Positions 1 through 20,515 of a DNA stretch of 64,000 bases are shown piece by piece (the stretch's first letter is position 1; each line of letters opens with the position of its first letter). A program made the position numbers and the translations under genes. This stretch comes from Perca fluviatilis. Taxonomy: Eukaryota > Chordata > Actinopteri > Perciformes > Percidae. The stretch is from assembly GCF_010015445.1 (NCBI RefSeq), contig NC_053115.1:8921524-8985523 (forward strand), in the 5' to 3' direction. The notes under the pieces were generated by a model. That model did no database searches. It had not been told where the DNA came from and worked only from the letters and a program-made list of their open reading frames with translations.

Positions 1-3000
1 ACTGAAAAAGTGTTTGATTCAAGATGTTAGCCATGTAGCAGGCTGGAGTCTTTAGCTTTGATGGACAAACAACCGAGAGTGGGACTTGAATTGATTGAAA
101 AACATGAAGCGATGGACCTTTTACAAGTGCATCTGTCAGATCACTGTTGAGCGCGCACTGTGATGGATTGAACTCGCTGACACGTCCCTGCCAGGTAGCA
201 GAATGTTTGAACACCTTGACGGATGAGGGAGTGAATTGATTTCTGTCCGTGTCAAAATGTGAATACGTGTCTGTGGGCTCAGTGAATAGTTAATGTTTTT
301 TTAACTTGGAGCGGACTTACAGTAAATTAATCGTAGAAAAACGATGGCTTTCCAATGATGTTAGCCCTAGTGTCGATTTTTTTTGGTGAATCACTTAAAT
401 CAGTCGCCTTTAGCCAAGATCTGGAGCAGAAAGCAATTAGGCCTTAAATTCTCATGCTATTTTGTTTGGTTAAATTTACAGTTTGGGGTGCAGGATCGAT
501 CCTTCCCACAAGACCACGGTATACAACCAGCTTCACGTCTTTTTATTCATTGACTCATTGGTCATCTATCTCTACTATCGGAGGTGCAAGGACCTTTGTC
601 TCTCCCTTACATCAGTGCTCTGCAAGTGCCCCGATTACCCAGTTATTAACCAAACACAGGGCAATCAATCAATCATTCATTTCCATAATCATGCAAGTAA
701 GCAAAAAGAATTACAGCGACCTGGTTGATAAAAAAAGAAAAGAAAAATTCCATCTTAATGAGACAGCGGTATGAGTGTAAGCATTGTGCAACGCGGTAAT
801 GTATTGAAAGGGTCACGGGAGCATGAAGCAAATGAAGCAAGTGTGTAATTACAGCGGGACTGAGACTTGGACCCCTGAACCTAAGGTCAGCTTCAGAGAG
901 TCATTATTCTGCATTAATCTTTGCCCCTCTCAGAAAAGAGAGAGCGGAGGTTTAATTAGCTATTCAGAAAATATCGTTTGGCTTTCTAATCACATGACTT
1001 TTGTGAATTTGTAATGGACACCCAAGCACCCCAAAGACTTAAAGAAAATAATTCCTGTTTTCATATTTTCAGCATGTTTTTTATTTATTTAATTGAATTC
1101 TTGCCACAGAATGTTTTCCACTTTTTGCATGACCTCAGATTCATTCACCTAAAACTGGAATGTGCAGTTACACATACAAACAGATAATGCAACATACTGG
1201 CAGTCATTGGGCAAACACAGCCTGTGGAGTAATTCTGCGTAAAAATTGCTACTGCTAAAATATATGTGGTATATATGTGGTGTATTTGCTAATATTATTA
1301 AACTCTACATTATAACACTTATTCTATGTTATGATTTCTTTTTGAGTGTCTGTGTGCATGTTGAGCGTGCCTTTTAGTGGTTGAACAATGACTACTTTTG
1401 TTGTGTGGTTTCCTTTCCTTTATGTGGATACAAAAGCAATTTACATAAATGGATCTCCCACACAGCTGACATAGATCTGCTTTTTGTTTCTTTACTTCCC
1501 TCTCAGCACAACCGTAGACTTGTTACTTCAGTAGTGAGAACAGAAAGGAAATATGATGTTGCTTAAAAAAATAGAGACCGAGACAGGGGAAAGAGAAAAC
1601 TAAACTAAGGAGACCATGCAGCTGAGGGTCAAAGCCTCTCCTGGCAGGTTAAAGGTTACCGTAATAGTCTAATCACATTGTCAATGCTGTGAGAGCTCAG
1701 TGGGATGTGATAAAATGGAGGAGAAACACTGCTTCACAATCATTATCTTCAACTTCTCCAAAGACACTAACATCTTTTTTGACCCAGGAGAATTTCACTT
1801 TTTTAATCTCTCCTTATGTCTGCCTGTGTGTGTGTTTGTCAGTAAGAGAAAGGAGTTATTGTTTTCTATCGAACAGTATAATGCACTCCTTCTGTCCATC
1901 CCCTCAGGCAGTGTGTGCAGCAGGTTTGCATCTTGCCAACCACATACATTAGCAGGGGGGCTGTAGAACAATATGAGAGGCGAATAGGAGGATGAGATGT
2001 TTGCTTGGCTGTTCTTGGGTTTCATGCAGATCAGATATATATTTATGCACAAAACACGTTTGCCAGAATGGACCGCTTTGTTTGGTAGACCACATTCCCG
2101 CTGGTGGCCTTCCTTGTAATGAAACATTTAAGTTTTAAAGACCGTGTCAAACTGTGCATCTTGCTCTAGCAAGCTTATGATATTCTGGTTGCATCTGCTT
2201 GACCAGTAATGTACGTAGAATAACTGCAGCCCTTCTTGTCCCTCCCCTCAAGTAGCGTCAATGTGTGTCACCCCCCCAGGATGTATCTCAAATGTACCAT
2301 GACAACCTGTCATGCTTGGGTATACGTGCCCGCAGCCAAACAGAAGGGTTCATTCCCCATCAGTGATCAGCAGCGAGCGGGCATCTGCGTGCATCTCTTG
2401 TTGAAAGAGTTTACTGCTACAGCAGCTACATGACAACACAAAGCAGTAGCACGAGTGCATCTTAGGGCATCAGCATGCATGTGGAGTGTAAATGAATGCA
2501 TATGCACTTCGTGTTTTGTGTGTGTGTTTGTCCATACTGTGGCTGAGGGCTTACATGTCTCATATACTGGGATAAAGGCAGTGATGAGCGCCTAATCTGA
2601 GTGCATGTGATCCGCCCGGCGAGGCTGGAGAGATATGAGCGTTTGACTTGTTAAAAGGGATGTTCTTCAGTAAGAGCCTCGTTGGCCCTGACATAACTGG
2701 GACATAGTTCTCCTTGTCAAAGATAATAATCAATTCCCACTACAGGGATAATCTGACAGCAGACCCCCACTGAGCACGACACCTCCCAAAGCAAGTTGGC
2801 GTCACATCCCCATATATTAATAACAACCCAAGCAGTTACCAATAGCAACTGCAATAACCTCATGAGGCCCGTATTCACGAGGTAATAAACACTGGATAAT
2901 GGGACTGATTCTCGCTGTGTGCTTTGATGTTGGAGTTTGATGCTAATGACCGATAATACAGCACATCAGGGAGACTACCTGTTTCTGTAAATGTATCTGC

Positions 3001-5605
3001 CAAAGATAAAGGAGTGTTCATTCCTCCAGGCTCTGTATGTGTGCCCAAACAAAATGACCTCTGAAGACATACTTTTGATTTGTTCTATCAGAGCACTGGC
3101 AATTCTTTATATTCTTTTATTTATTTATTTTTTGTGTGGAAACATAACCTGTGTATGGAACAGGGGCGGCAGGTGTCCCCCAGGGGGGTGGCGAGATGAG
3201 CTGGGCTGCGGCATCGTTCCTCATCTGGACGGAACATTAATAACGCCGGGACCTGGGGAGAAAGCTCCATCTGGGCCAGGCCGATGTGCTGCTGAGGGGA
3301 CAGACCACTGACTCCACAAGTCTATAACCCCTCACATAGTGCAACGGCAGCCTGCAGGGCCCAGTTGACAAACACATGCAACTCTCAGGTATACCTTTCC
3401 TAGATAATAAAAGTGCCCCCCCCCCCCCTCATCCTGTGTCCATTTATTTTCACACTTACAAAAAAAAGATCCTTTAATTAAATGGCGTGTTTGCAAAGCG
3501 TGGCTCTTCTGACTACAGATGAGCTCCTAATGAGTAATCACATAAGTATTTGTCTGCTCTTCAGCCCTTATCCCATGGTGGTTTCAGCGTTAAATAAATA
3601 ACTGATTCACTTCCAAGCAGGTGAAAAATATCCGAGGAGGAAATAAAATAATTGAAGAGGTCAGGTCCTCTTAAATTTTTCTGTGTGGTGCTCAATACCG
3701 TAGGTTGCTGCTCAATGACTTGTCATTTCCATTTTTATCACCACTCCCTCTGTAAGTGCCTGTTAATCGATAAAGCAAGGACTCTCTCGCTGCGGGAGCC
3801 TGAAGCATAGAGGCATGAAGTGTTAACAACATCTCCTACTTCTCCACCTCCAATCCTCTGTCCGTGTGATTTAGTTTTTGATTTGTATATCATCTAACTT
3901 TTACTGGCAACTCTTACAATTATTACATGGTTTTCATAACCAAATGAAGAACTCTTGTCTCCATCTGGTTTTAAGTCATTTAATTAAGTTTGTCCCAAGG
4001 CCATGTTTAGTAAAAAGAAAAAAATCGGAGTGAATTAAAAATGAGTCCAAAGTCCCTTGTCTGTTAGGTGCTGTGTGTCTGGTTGTCTGTCTCTCTGTCT
4101 CTCTGTACAAGGACAACACAGTCTGTATCTTAAGGTCAGAACTCTGTAAATGTTTCATTCAAGAGATATGTCCAACCACAGGGCAAACACAAAATTCCTT
4201 CTTGAACTTAATGTCTCAAGGACTTCAAATGTAGCTCTAGTTGTCCTAAAAAGTTTTATGGGGTTTTAGGTAATTTTTCATCAAACAGAGAAAAAGTTTT
4301 TTGTGACATCCTTAGCTCATATCTAATTTATATTCTTGGATTTTCTTGAGTGTCAGCTGTGGCTAACCAACCCTGTGAAGCCCACTGAGTAGGCCTGTCT
4401 GACCCTTCATGTAACATCCCTCATAATGAAGATATTTTGGTGTCATTTCTTGGCAAGAGGGCAGTCAGAGTGATGACTTTGATCTCTGCTAAAGGTGGGG
4501 GCGTAAAGATCGAGACTGAGGAGCAATAAATGAGCTCCGTGGAGTGAAGGGGGCATCACAGTTCTGTCTCAGTAGACTTGTGACTTCCTGTCAGCTTTCT
4601 TTTTTCTCCCATGGAGCTGCCTCTGCCTGATTGTTTTTCTCAGCTGAAGTAATTCAGGTGCACTAGCCTGGAGCTTCCCTGACTTGTGTTTATTAGTTAT
4701 TCATTTCCATCAGCCTGAACTGCCTTAGGCAATGTGATCTGCAACGTGCTCCCTGCTCAGGTGTTCAACAGCCCAACTGGATCATCCTTTATCTCCCATG
4801 ATGCCAAGCAGCACAGCACCACTGGGTTCTTAATGATTGAATGTATTTTTATTATTTGAAAAATCACTGCGAGACAGCAGAGAATGTTATTTTGGATTAT
4901 GCTATAGTTTTTTGTCTGAGGTGTTAATTAAAGCATGTGAAGAATAAATATTTTTGAAATAATTTATTCAAACCTGATGATAATCGTAACTTGGAACCAT
5001 CTTTTGTTTCTGAAATGTCATGTTTATACCACATGTCATGTAGACTGCTGCAGTTTTGTAGAACGAGTCAATGAAAAATCGCTCATGTAATAATTCAATA
5101 ATGCATGTATAGTCAAAACAAAACCATATTTAACTAAATCCAGCAGAAATATGCAGTAACCTCCATTCTGCTTACATAGAATTACAGGATTCTTTCCTTA
5201 GTCTCATGTAAAAGTCTAGGACTTCTTTCAACATTCTAAGAACTGTATCCTTAATTTATTGTAATTTAATTACAAATTACATAACAATCATTTAGATAGT
5301 CTTCTATTGCAATAAAACAAAATATAAGTAATATCCATATTTAGTTTCATGACAGTGTCCTATTTATTGTTTTTCTTTGATTTGACATGAATACTATTTT
5401 TTTATACCATAAATATGGAAAGTGTTCTAATTAAGAAAATTAAGCATTGTAGAATGACAACAACTATAGAGTTGAAAAAAACAACTCTATCAACAGAAAA
5501 GAATGTCAATATTGGATGATTCTGCAAAACCTTAAATTAAGTTAAACTACAATTTTCTTTTCCATTGCTATCTTTAAAATTCTTGCTTTCAACAATATTT
5601 GTGCA
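1..5605. other. Intron-like, mostly single-copy DNA (3' side of the tafa1 exon)
   Basis: I see no exon, RNA gene or clear transposon here. On the minus strand this lies downstream of the tafa1 exon, so the next tafa1 exon (the one with the Lys-Trp-Trp-Cys segment in the family) would be expected here if the intron were short. I looked for its reverse complement and did not find it. Small features are a C homopolymer at 3416-3428 and a perfect hairpin at 5466-5490 (9-bp stem, 7-base A-rich loop). The longest open frames, near 454-774 and 2991-3311, show no recognisable motif. Confidence 0.6.
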
Positions 5606-5880
5606 TGACAACTGCATCATGCCTAGGGTTAGGGAAAGACTGTAGTTATGGGAAATAGTCCTACAAGATGTTTGAAATCGTGCAACAATAATACTCAGGT
5701 TAGGAAAAGATCATAGTTACAGTTAGCAATAATTTCACTGCTGATTGCTGATGACAAACTCCAGGCTCCTGCATTAAAGTCAAACGGGCTACACACCCAT
5801 AAACCCTCTCAATAACGATACTTTCTGCCGCTACATAGGGCACACTACTTGCTGCGTTGGCACTGAATGTTGGCATGTTG
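5606..5880. repeat. Putative old interspersed repeat with TTAGGG/TTAGGA-like start
   Basis: A stretch beginning with 'ctagggttagggaaagac' and repeating 'aggttaggaaaagatcat' about 75 bases later, then a GC-richer piece. It resembles the GGTTAGG-rich fish repeats also seen near 45395-45600. No termini or target duplication are visible, so the call rests on composition and recall only. Confidence 0.3.
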
Positions 5881-5971
5881 GATGTTTATCACACATTATT
5901 ACTAGGGATAATGGGCTGGGTGCAACAGGTATCAAATAGAAAAATTACTTTTTCCCTCACAAGAGCCTTCA

Positions 5972-8053
<2,082 letters not shown>

Positions 8054-8999
8054 GGGTTAGCTAGGGTGACCATATTTTGATTTCCAAAAAAGAGGACACT
8101 CGGCCTGGCCTCGAGACACAAATTCAGACAGGCTTCTCAGAGGTTAATTAACATGCTTTATTATGCCTCTATTGTGCAAAAATAACTTCTGTAATAAAAT
8201 ATAATCTGTAACAACCTGTAACAAAATAATAGCTCTTTTTTTAAATAAATAAATAATATGAAATAATGTTCTAAATATGACCTCTTCTGTGTCAGAAAAT
8301 CCAGCTTCAACAAAATATCTCTTAATACCTTTTCAATGTAATAAGATAAATAATAAAGTCACTGAAACATATGTGCCAGCTTTGCACACGGTGCACTCCA
8401 CCTCCCACATGTCCGTTCCCGACCGGGACGGTACGTGGGACATTTCTTTTGCAGTTCGCCGTAGCCTACTTAGTGGCCTGATGTTTATACTTGTGCACTG
8501 GTGTGTGCGTCGAGCCGCCGTGTGTGTGTGTGTGTGTGTGGGGAGTGGGTGATATAATAGAGCGAGGGAGAAGTGAGAGTGTGACGGTGATTAACTTCAG
8601 AGTGAGTAGTGACGGCGAGCGAGTACGACTCTAGAGTCATAGTGAGAGAAACAAAGTGTCTCCCCTGTGTTTTCTGACCACGGTGGGAAATCTTTAGCAG
8701 GAAACGCTTCGGCATCTTGTGTGCAATGCTGCTCCGCTGTCTGCTCTGGTCCCTGTGTATGTGCGCGTCGCAGAGCTGCTCACAAAGCAGACTTTTGGGA
8801 ATTACGTCACACAACAAAGTACCGTAGTATTGTGTGCAAAGCGCCAGTCAATTTAAGTACACGCTTAATGGTCCCATGAAAAATAGTGAAAACCAGACAT
8901 TTTCATGAATTTAAACCCCCCCCCCCGGACGCCCCGGACAGTAGGTAAAAAGTGGACATGTCCGGGCAAAAGAGGACGTTTGGTCACCCTAGGGTTAGC
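8054..8999. mobile_element. Non-autonomous hAT-type DNA transposon with perfect 8-bp target duplication
   Basis: The element spans 8062-8991 (930 bp). Its termini are inverted: left TAGGGTGACCATATTTT, right (reverse complement) TAGGGTGACCAAACGTCC, sharing the first 11 bases. It is flanked by identical GGGTTAGC at 8054-8061 and 8992-8999. An 8-bp duplication is the mark of hAT elements. The interior has a GT run (8520-8541) and a C homopolymer (8916-8926) but no transposase frame, so it would have been mobilised in trans. The intact duplication suggests a fairly recent insertion. Confidence 0.8.
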
Positions 9000-9200
9000 A
9001 CTCTACCAATCAGATGGGTCATTTGAGTCCGACTGCCGGCAGCGCCCGCCCCGCCGATTATACATGTCAAATCGGCCGAAATGAAGGCCGACGGCCCCTC
9101 GGACGGACGATGGCATGGAACACACCGAACAGACTCGAGTCACTGACCTCACTGGACTGTCCAACGGCCGATTATCGGCTTGGTGTGTCTCGGGCTTAAG
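9000..9200. repeat. GC-rich repeat fragment with CGGCCGATT motifs
   Basis: A CpG-rich block carrying several inverted GCCGAT/ATCGGC words (for example near 9050-9080 and 9165-9180). It differs strongly in composition from its surroundings and adjoins the right end of the hAT element. It is probably part of an older MITE into which the hAT inserted, but I could not define the other end. Confidence 0.35.
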
Positions 9201-9467
9201 AAGTCACAGCTAGTTGATTTCCAACATATACTGAAAGAAATCAAAACAGATGGTTGGCCTTAAGGCACATTCAACAAACTACGGTACACAAATATAATCC
9301 AATTTGCAAAATGATCATTAGTAATGTACAGAATACATGTTTTGTGCTTGTTGTGTATTTTTTACTTTTGGACATTGACTGAATAGAAGTAATTTGGACA
9401 GAACACAAAATTTTGATTATTATGATCGTTATGATGATTATTATAATTATTGCCATCAGAATTCTGA

Positions 9468-9470
<3 letters not shown>

Positions 9471-9557
<87 letters not shown>
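9471..9557. repeat. (CA)n microsatellite, 87 bp
   Basis: Uninterrupted CA dinucleotides. An imperfect ATT/GAT-rich stretch (about 9410-9455) lies just before it. Long open frames over it are only His-Thr or Cys-Val translations of the repeat. Confidence 0.98.
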
Positions 9558-9560
<3 letters not shown>

Positions 9561-10937
9561 TATGTATATCATCCAGGGGTGAGGTCCAGCCATCAGCCAG
9601 GTGGACATTAGGCGTGATCACTATGAACCATCTGGTATGTGGAGGAGAGAGCAGTGTAAATGGCTCCACAGTGACTCCACTGGGCCAGTCACGAAAGCCA
9701 CTTAGACGACAAATGGCCACTTGGACGAGATGTAATTTAATTCAGGTAGCTGGGAGCTCGGGGTTGGGTAAATGACCATCCATTATCTGCGTTTGAGTAT
9801 GTGTGTGTGTCTGTGCCTGTATTTGCAAATTCGATATTTTGTGGCATTCAAATATATATGTTCTGCTGAAACGCTCAAGTGCACAACAGTAACTGTGTGT
9901 GCATTATGGTACATTACGGGATCACAACAACTTCAGACTGACTGCATGTTGTGATGGATGTAGTGCTTGGAGCCTGTCAGGCAGCTAAAGGGGTTAAACC
10001 AACCTGCTAAGATGGAGTGGGTGGCTGTGCACTCTAGCCTTTGGTGAGGGGAGGTGAAGGGCATCGATGGGACCACTGACTGGTAATTTTTCTCTCGGCG
10101 GCCCACAGTGACAGCAGCCATTAAATGACTGGATGAGGTGATTATGTTTAAGGAAATCAATGCTTCATTGTTTTCAGCTTAGGCCAACAGCCAATTGGAA
10201 GCTGTTAATGAGGTAAGGTTGTAAAATGTGGAGATGGATGGGGGAGAAGGAATGGGAGCTCAGGATAAAAAGCCATACTTAGTGTATAATGTACTCTATG
10301 TATAATTAGTGTATTTTCTGCAGAGCACAGAGATTGAGATCTGTAGACTGAGAAAATTTACAGAAAAATGCAAAGTTGCACATATAAATAACTTTTTACA
10401 CTTACACAAATGTTCTGTATTGGCCCGCATATAAAATTATATATTTAAAAAATGTGGGAGTTGTCTTTAAGGACAAGACAATAACGTGTTCTTATCACCA
10501 GATAGTCTTTTTGAATGGAGATAGTACCGTAACACCGACTCCTAAAAAGAGTGTGGCATTATGAGTTGTTTGTATAGCCTTATTTTTGCAAGCTTAGCAT
10601 CTTTAAGTCAGTTAATATGGTGACTTTGAGAACCCTAAAAGTGTTTTGTTAGCCCAGTTTAACCTACACAAATTTCTGGAGGTTTTGTTGCCATGTATGA
10701 AATAAAGTCATGATGAGTGAAAGTGAGTCCAAAGCGTTTCCAGACGTCTTGATTGCAGAAACGGACGATGGCCCGAATCATCTGTCAGGCAGCCGAGAAT
10801 TACAGCTGTCAGTTGATGAGTAGCTCAAAAAGACTGCTGGAGAAAATAATTTTGAACGCTTCAAAGAGCCTGACAGGAGAGTGTATGAGTATGTAGACTA
10901 ATAGACAAGCTACACAAATGAGGGGTTTATATTATGC
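9558..10937. other. Intron-like DNA, nothing recognised
   Basis: No transposon ends, exons or RNA genes seen. A short frame starting at an ATG near 10709 (about 37 codons) has no recognisable homology and no splice context. Confidence 0.5.
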
Positions 10938-11749
10938 TTTAATGGTAGAGGTGCACCGATTACAACATTCTAGGCCGATTCCGATTTTTCATTGAGTTTG
11001 AACTGCCGATACCGATTTTAGCCGATTCCGATTTCTTTTCTTTAATAGAACATTTTACATTTTGCATTAAAAAAATTTTTTAATAGATCGCTATGAAATA
11101 GAACTATATAAATTACTCCTGGTGTGGGAAATTCACACACATCTAAAGTGCAATGTTATGGAAGAACCCATAACATCCAATATCCAACTGAAAACATAAA
11201 GTCACCGCTCATTTTACACACAGTTTAGCAACGAACTAAACGCTGGGGGAAGATTACTAAATTTTTAATGTTGGTTTTCAGCGATGTGCATCCCCACTAA
11301 CCTGGAAAGCATTTTAAACAGTAACGTTAATACAGCGTCTTTTTTTTTTTTTTTTTAATACAGCGTCTCTTGCAACCGGGCGTCAGAGGCAGAGGAACTG
11401 TCACCGCGGCGTTCGCTAACGTTAGCTTCTTGTCTCATTTGGGGTCTGATAAACAATAAATCCATCAAAGTCAGTGTGTCATATTTCACGGGACAGCGGT
11501 TTTTATGTTCCAGTTATTCAGCCTCGGAGGGGAGAGAGAGAGCGGCTGCAGACTGCTCTGCAGAGCCGTGTATAATTACGTCTTTATAACATTTCATAAA
11601 CAGCTGATTGAGCGGCGGTGCGCTGATGTTGCGCAATGTTAATCATGCGGCGCCCGAGTGCATTTGACCGGCATAAAATCTGCATATGCCAGAAAATCGG
11701 CTAAGTCTGGTCACCGGCCAGTCAATCGGTGCATCAATATTTAATGGTA
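10938..11749. mobile_element. hAT-like non-autonomous element with GTGCACCGATT-type ends
   Basis: The element covers about 10948-11739. Left end GAGGTGCACCGATTACAAC; right end in reverse complement GATGCACCGATTGACTGG. TTTAATGGTA occurs directly before the left end (10938-10947) and after the right end (11740-11749), giving a 10-base direct repeat that contains a possible 8-bp duplication. No transposase frame. A separate poly(T) insertion lies inside it at 11340-11356. Confidence 0.6.
11327..11368. repeat. Poly(T) tract bracketed by 14-bp direct repeats
   Basis: TTAATACAGCGTCT is present at 11327-11340 and again at 11355-11368, separated only by T residues. A direct repeat with nothing but poly(T) between copies looks like a target-site duplication around an oligo(dA) tail, or a slippage duplication. 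Confidence 0.75.
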
Positions 11750-17416
<5,667 letters not shown>

Positions 17417-17839
17417 TACAGTACAGGCCAAAAGTTTGGACACACCTTCTCATTCAATGTGCTTCTTTATTTTCATGACTATTTACATTGTAGATTCTCA
17501 CTGAAGGCATCAAAACTATGAATGAACACATATGGAATTATGTACTTAACAAAAAAGTGTGAAATAACTGAAAACATGTCTTATATTTTAGATTCCTCAA
17601 AGTAGCCCCCCTTTGCTTTTTTTGATAGCGCTGCAAACCCTTGGTGTTCTCTCAATGAGCTTCATGAGGTAGTCACCTGAAATGGTTTTCACTTTACAGG
17701 TGTGCTTTGTCAGGGTTAATTAGTGGAATTTTTTCACTTATAAATAAAAAAGTGAGAATCTACAATGTAAATAGTCATAAAAATAAAAAGGAAACGCATT
17801 GAATGAGAAAGTGTGTCCAAACTTTTGGCCTGTACTGTA
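17417..17839. mobile_element. Tc1/mariner-type MITE with long terminal inverted repeats
   Basis: 423 bp. The left end TACAGTACAGGCCAAAAGTT is mirrored at the right end (reverse complement TACAGTACAGGCCAAAAGTT), and similarity continues through the CACACCTTCTCATTCAATG region. Both ends finish in TA, the usual Tc1/mariner target. Subterminal words such as ATTTACATTGTAGATTCTCA also recur in inverted orientation (17483-17502 and 17754-17772). No transposase is encoded. It matches a MITE common in teleosts (recalled). Confidence 0.88.
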
Positions 17840-18015
17840 CATTTAATCCATTGATCAAATAAAGGGCACAAGGGATATTTCACTAAGATAACCACCATTT
17901 GTCAGACATTTTCTGAATAGAAACACATAGCTCCTACTTTTGCTATTTCATATACAGTATATACTTTGACCTAGTGGTCGCGACATGACGATTTATTCTG
18001 CGATACTATCTAAAA

Positions 18016-18570
18016 TGTTCTCCCTCCTGTGCTGATTGCTGTGGGCGTGGCTTGCTGGCAGGTGGCTCCAGGTGAAGCTCATTCCCTAATCAACCTCCTG
18101 CAGTATTTAAGGCTGGCTCTGTGATCCACTCGTTGCTAGATCGTACAGTCAACTAGTGTGGTATAGTGGCAATCCTAGCTCCCTGTATTTTCTGTGTTCC
18201 TGGTGTTTTTGCTTGTGTAGCTAAAACAGTTTTTCTGTGTTTGTCTCATGTTGCAGCCTTCCTTGCTCGTTCGTGTGCCTGCCTGCTTGCTCCTCACGCC
18301 TGCTTCTCTCTCTCTCTCAGTAAGGATTGGACTCAATTGTTTGTTGGACTCTGGAGGAGGCCTACCACATGGTCGTCGCAACCACGTCACGGGGCACGCT
18401 CTGGAGAGCACACAGCACCCACCACTCGCCACTGGATTCCCTCGACTCAACTTCCCCTTTTTTGCCACCAGCACGTTTATTGTATATACTTCACGCATTA
18501 AATTATTTAATCTTACTTTTTGTGTTGGTCGTCTGCTTTTGGGTCCCACCTTCTGTGTCGTTCCATAACA
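18016..18570 (+). mobile_element. Probable solo LTR of a Gypsy-like retrotransposon
   Basis: Begins TGTTCTCCCTCC and ends TTCCATAACA, giving a short TGTT...AACA inverted repeat typical of LTRs. About 85 bp in there is a TATA-like GTATTTAAGG (18103-18112) followed by a pyrimidine-rich transcribed-looking region, and near the end an AT-rich poly(A)-like segment (18499-18517). No internal retroviral-type coding region follows, so it would be a solo LTR. I cannot see a clear target duplication. Confidence 0.45.
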
Positions 18571-19147
18571 CATCAGATATTTTGCCACAGTGTTTATAGC
18601 CATACCTTTGATCTGGTTGTATTTGGTAATTATGGAAATGTTGGCAATGTTGGGTTTTTATATGGCTGTAGCATCCATATGAGTATCTTGACTTGTCAGG
18701 TATTTAAATTGCAGAATTAACCAAAAACAGACATCTGCTATGCCAAATTATCACTATCATGATATATAATACACTTCTGCTCTGCACATACTTATAGTGA
18801 AACCCTCTCCCCTCAGACCTTTTTGATGTTGGAATTAAGGGGGTTGTGTCGGACAATTTTTGTAACTTTTGAAATGACTGGCCAGCCTGCTGAAGTAAGA
18901 AAGAAGGGTTTGAACTCCTCTCTTTCTGTCACATATTGCATGTGCAAATGAGTGCAACACTATGTATGCCCTCCCTTACACTGCCTGAAAATGTGGGCCA
19001 TCGCTAAATAAAATTATCATGCCTTGTCCCTTTCTATGACAGCCGGCTTCTCACCTTCAAGTGGGGCCACTTGGAACATATAAACAATGTATGAACACTT
19101 TTGCCTTCCAACGTGGTCATTATTTAATTTTCCAGCATTACACAGCC

Positions 19148-19659
19148 TTAAAGTGCACATATTATGCTCTTTTTCAGGTTTATAATTGAATTTAGAGGTT
19201 ATATCAGAATAGGTTTACATGGTTTAATTTTCAAAAATCACCATATTTTTGTTGTACTGCACATTGCTGCAGATCCTCTTTTCACCCTGTGTGTTGAGCT
19301 CTTTTATCTACAGAGTGAGGCATCGCACTTCTATTCAATCTTTGTTGGGAGTCGCACGTGCGCAGTACCTAGGTCAGCACTACAAGCCAGTCAGAAGACA
19401 AGTATGAGGGAGTGGTACGCTAGCAGCTAGGCGAGCATTATAACGTGTTACAAAGTGACGCACGTTTGTCAAGGAAGTAAAGGCTGGACTACTGTTTGGA
19501 GCGGTTTGTGAACAGTGTTTTCCGTTGGAGATGGCAAGTCCCTTCGGGGTGGACTTTGGGCATTTTCACTTTGAAAAACCTATTACATACTCAAAAAAAG
19601 ATATATAACACAATAAAGTAAAGGGAAAAAGCCAAAAAGCATAATATGAGCACTTTTAA
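19148..19659. mobile_element. TTAA-flanked MITE (512 bp)
   Basis: Ends are TTAAAGTGCACATATTATGC and, in reverse complement, TTAAAAGTGCTCATATTATG, with TTAA at both outer edges (19148-19151 and 19656-19659). A TTAA target is characteristic of piggyBac and Kolobok elements. The interior is non-coding. It resembles a MITE abundant in perciform fishes (recalled, not searched). Confidence 0.75.
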
Positions 19660-20515
19660 GTTTCCACCAAAAGAAGCATCACAAAGAGTGGACCCTTTTC
19701 ATACATTCCCAACACATGATTAAACGTAATTAATGCCAGCGATTGTGTCGAAAATGTTTTGACGAGAGGAGTCTTCACTGGTAATTCTCACCATCTTCAG
19801 TGATGTTTCTTTACTGTAGAAGCTAATTATCCTCCACAAAAAGCATTGCAGATACCTTTAGAGACGGGTTCTCAATCCTATTGAGAGCAGAATGGAGACT
19901 ATTGAAAATCCAGCACAGTACACACTGTGCAACAGATTAACTAGGGGCCCAAAAGACATCGGACAATGATAATCTATTTTTGTATCACAGAGCACTAAAA
20001 TGGGTTTTCAACCTATTTTTCTACCTGTGGGAAAGAATCATAGCTATGACAAATGACTATAAGCGAGACAAGAGATGGGTGGGGGGCAGGTCGGTGGGGG
20101 TAAGAATGAGAGGAGAAGGGAGCGTAGTTATTTGCGGATTCTAAAATCGGAACAATATGAGAACTGGAACACAATTTGGCATCAGATTACTCACGGTGAT
20201 ATCCATCAAAACACACAATTCAGTCACTCAATATCATTACTGTCGGCTTGATAAGCTTTTAAGCTGGAGATAACATCTTGATGTGGTAACACAAGTGGGA
20301 GAAGAGTCTCATCTGTTTCTATTGTTGAGGCCACAACAGAGAAAAATGAACCACGTACCAGAGCAACGAGTGAGATGATTCACTACAAAAATGATTGACG
20401 AATATATCATTAACGAGCCTCTATCTCACATCCCTGCAAAGATAAAGACAACAAGAAACTTTACCCACTTTTGACATCTCTTTGAATCAATACTTTTATA
20501 ATCTAGAAGTGTTTA
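19660..20515. other. Intron-like DNA between two TTAA MITEs
   Basis: A G-rich patch at about 20077-20120. Otherwise nothing recognised. Confidence 0.45.

Noticed and set aside
9271..9775. Open frames rich in His-Thr or Cys-Val around CA/GT arrays (also at 15656-15992, 22477-22671, 35969-36335, 40076-40362, 41948-42178)
   Set aside because: They are translations of dinucleotide repeats with no start context, domain or splice support.
10709..10822. 37-codon acidic open frame (MMSESESKAFPDV...)
   Set aside because: Peptide looks plausible but has no homology I recognise, no splice signals and no promoter; recorded only as a possible conserved block.
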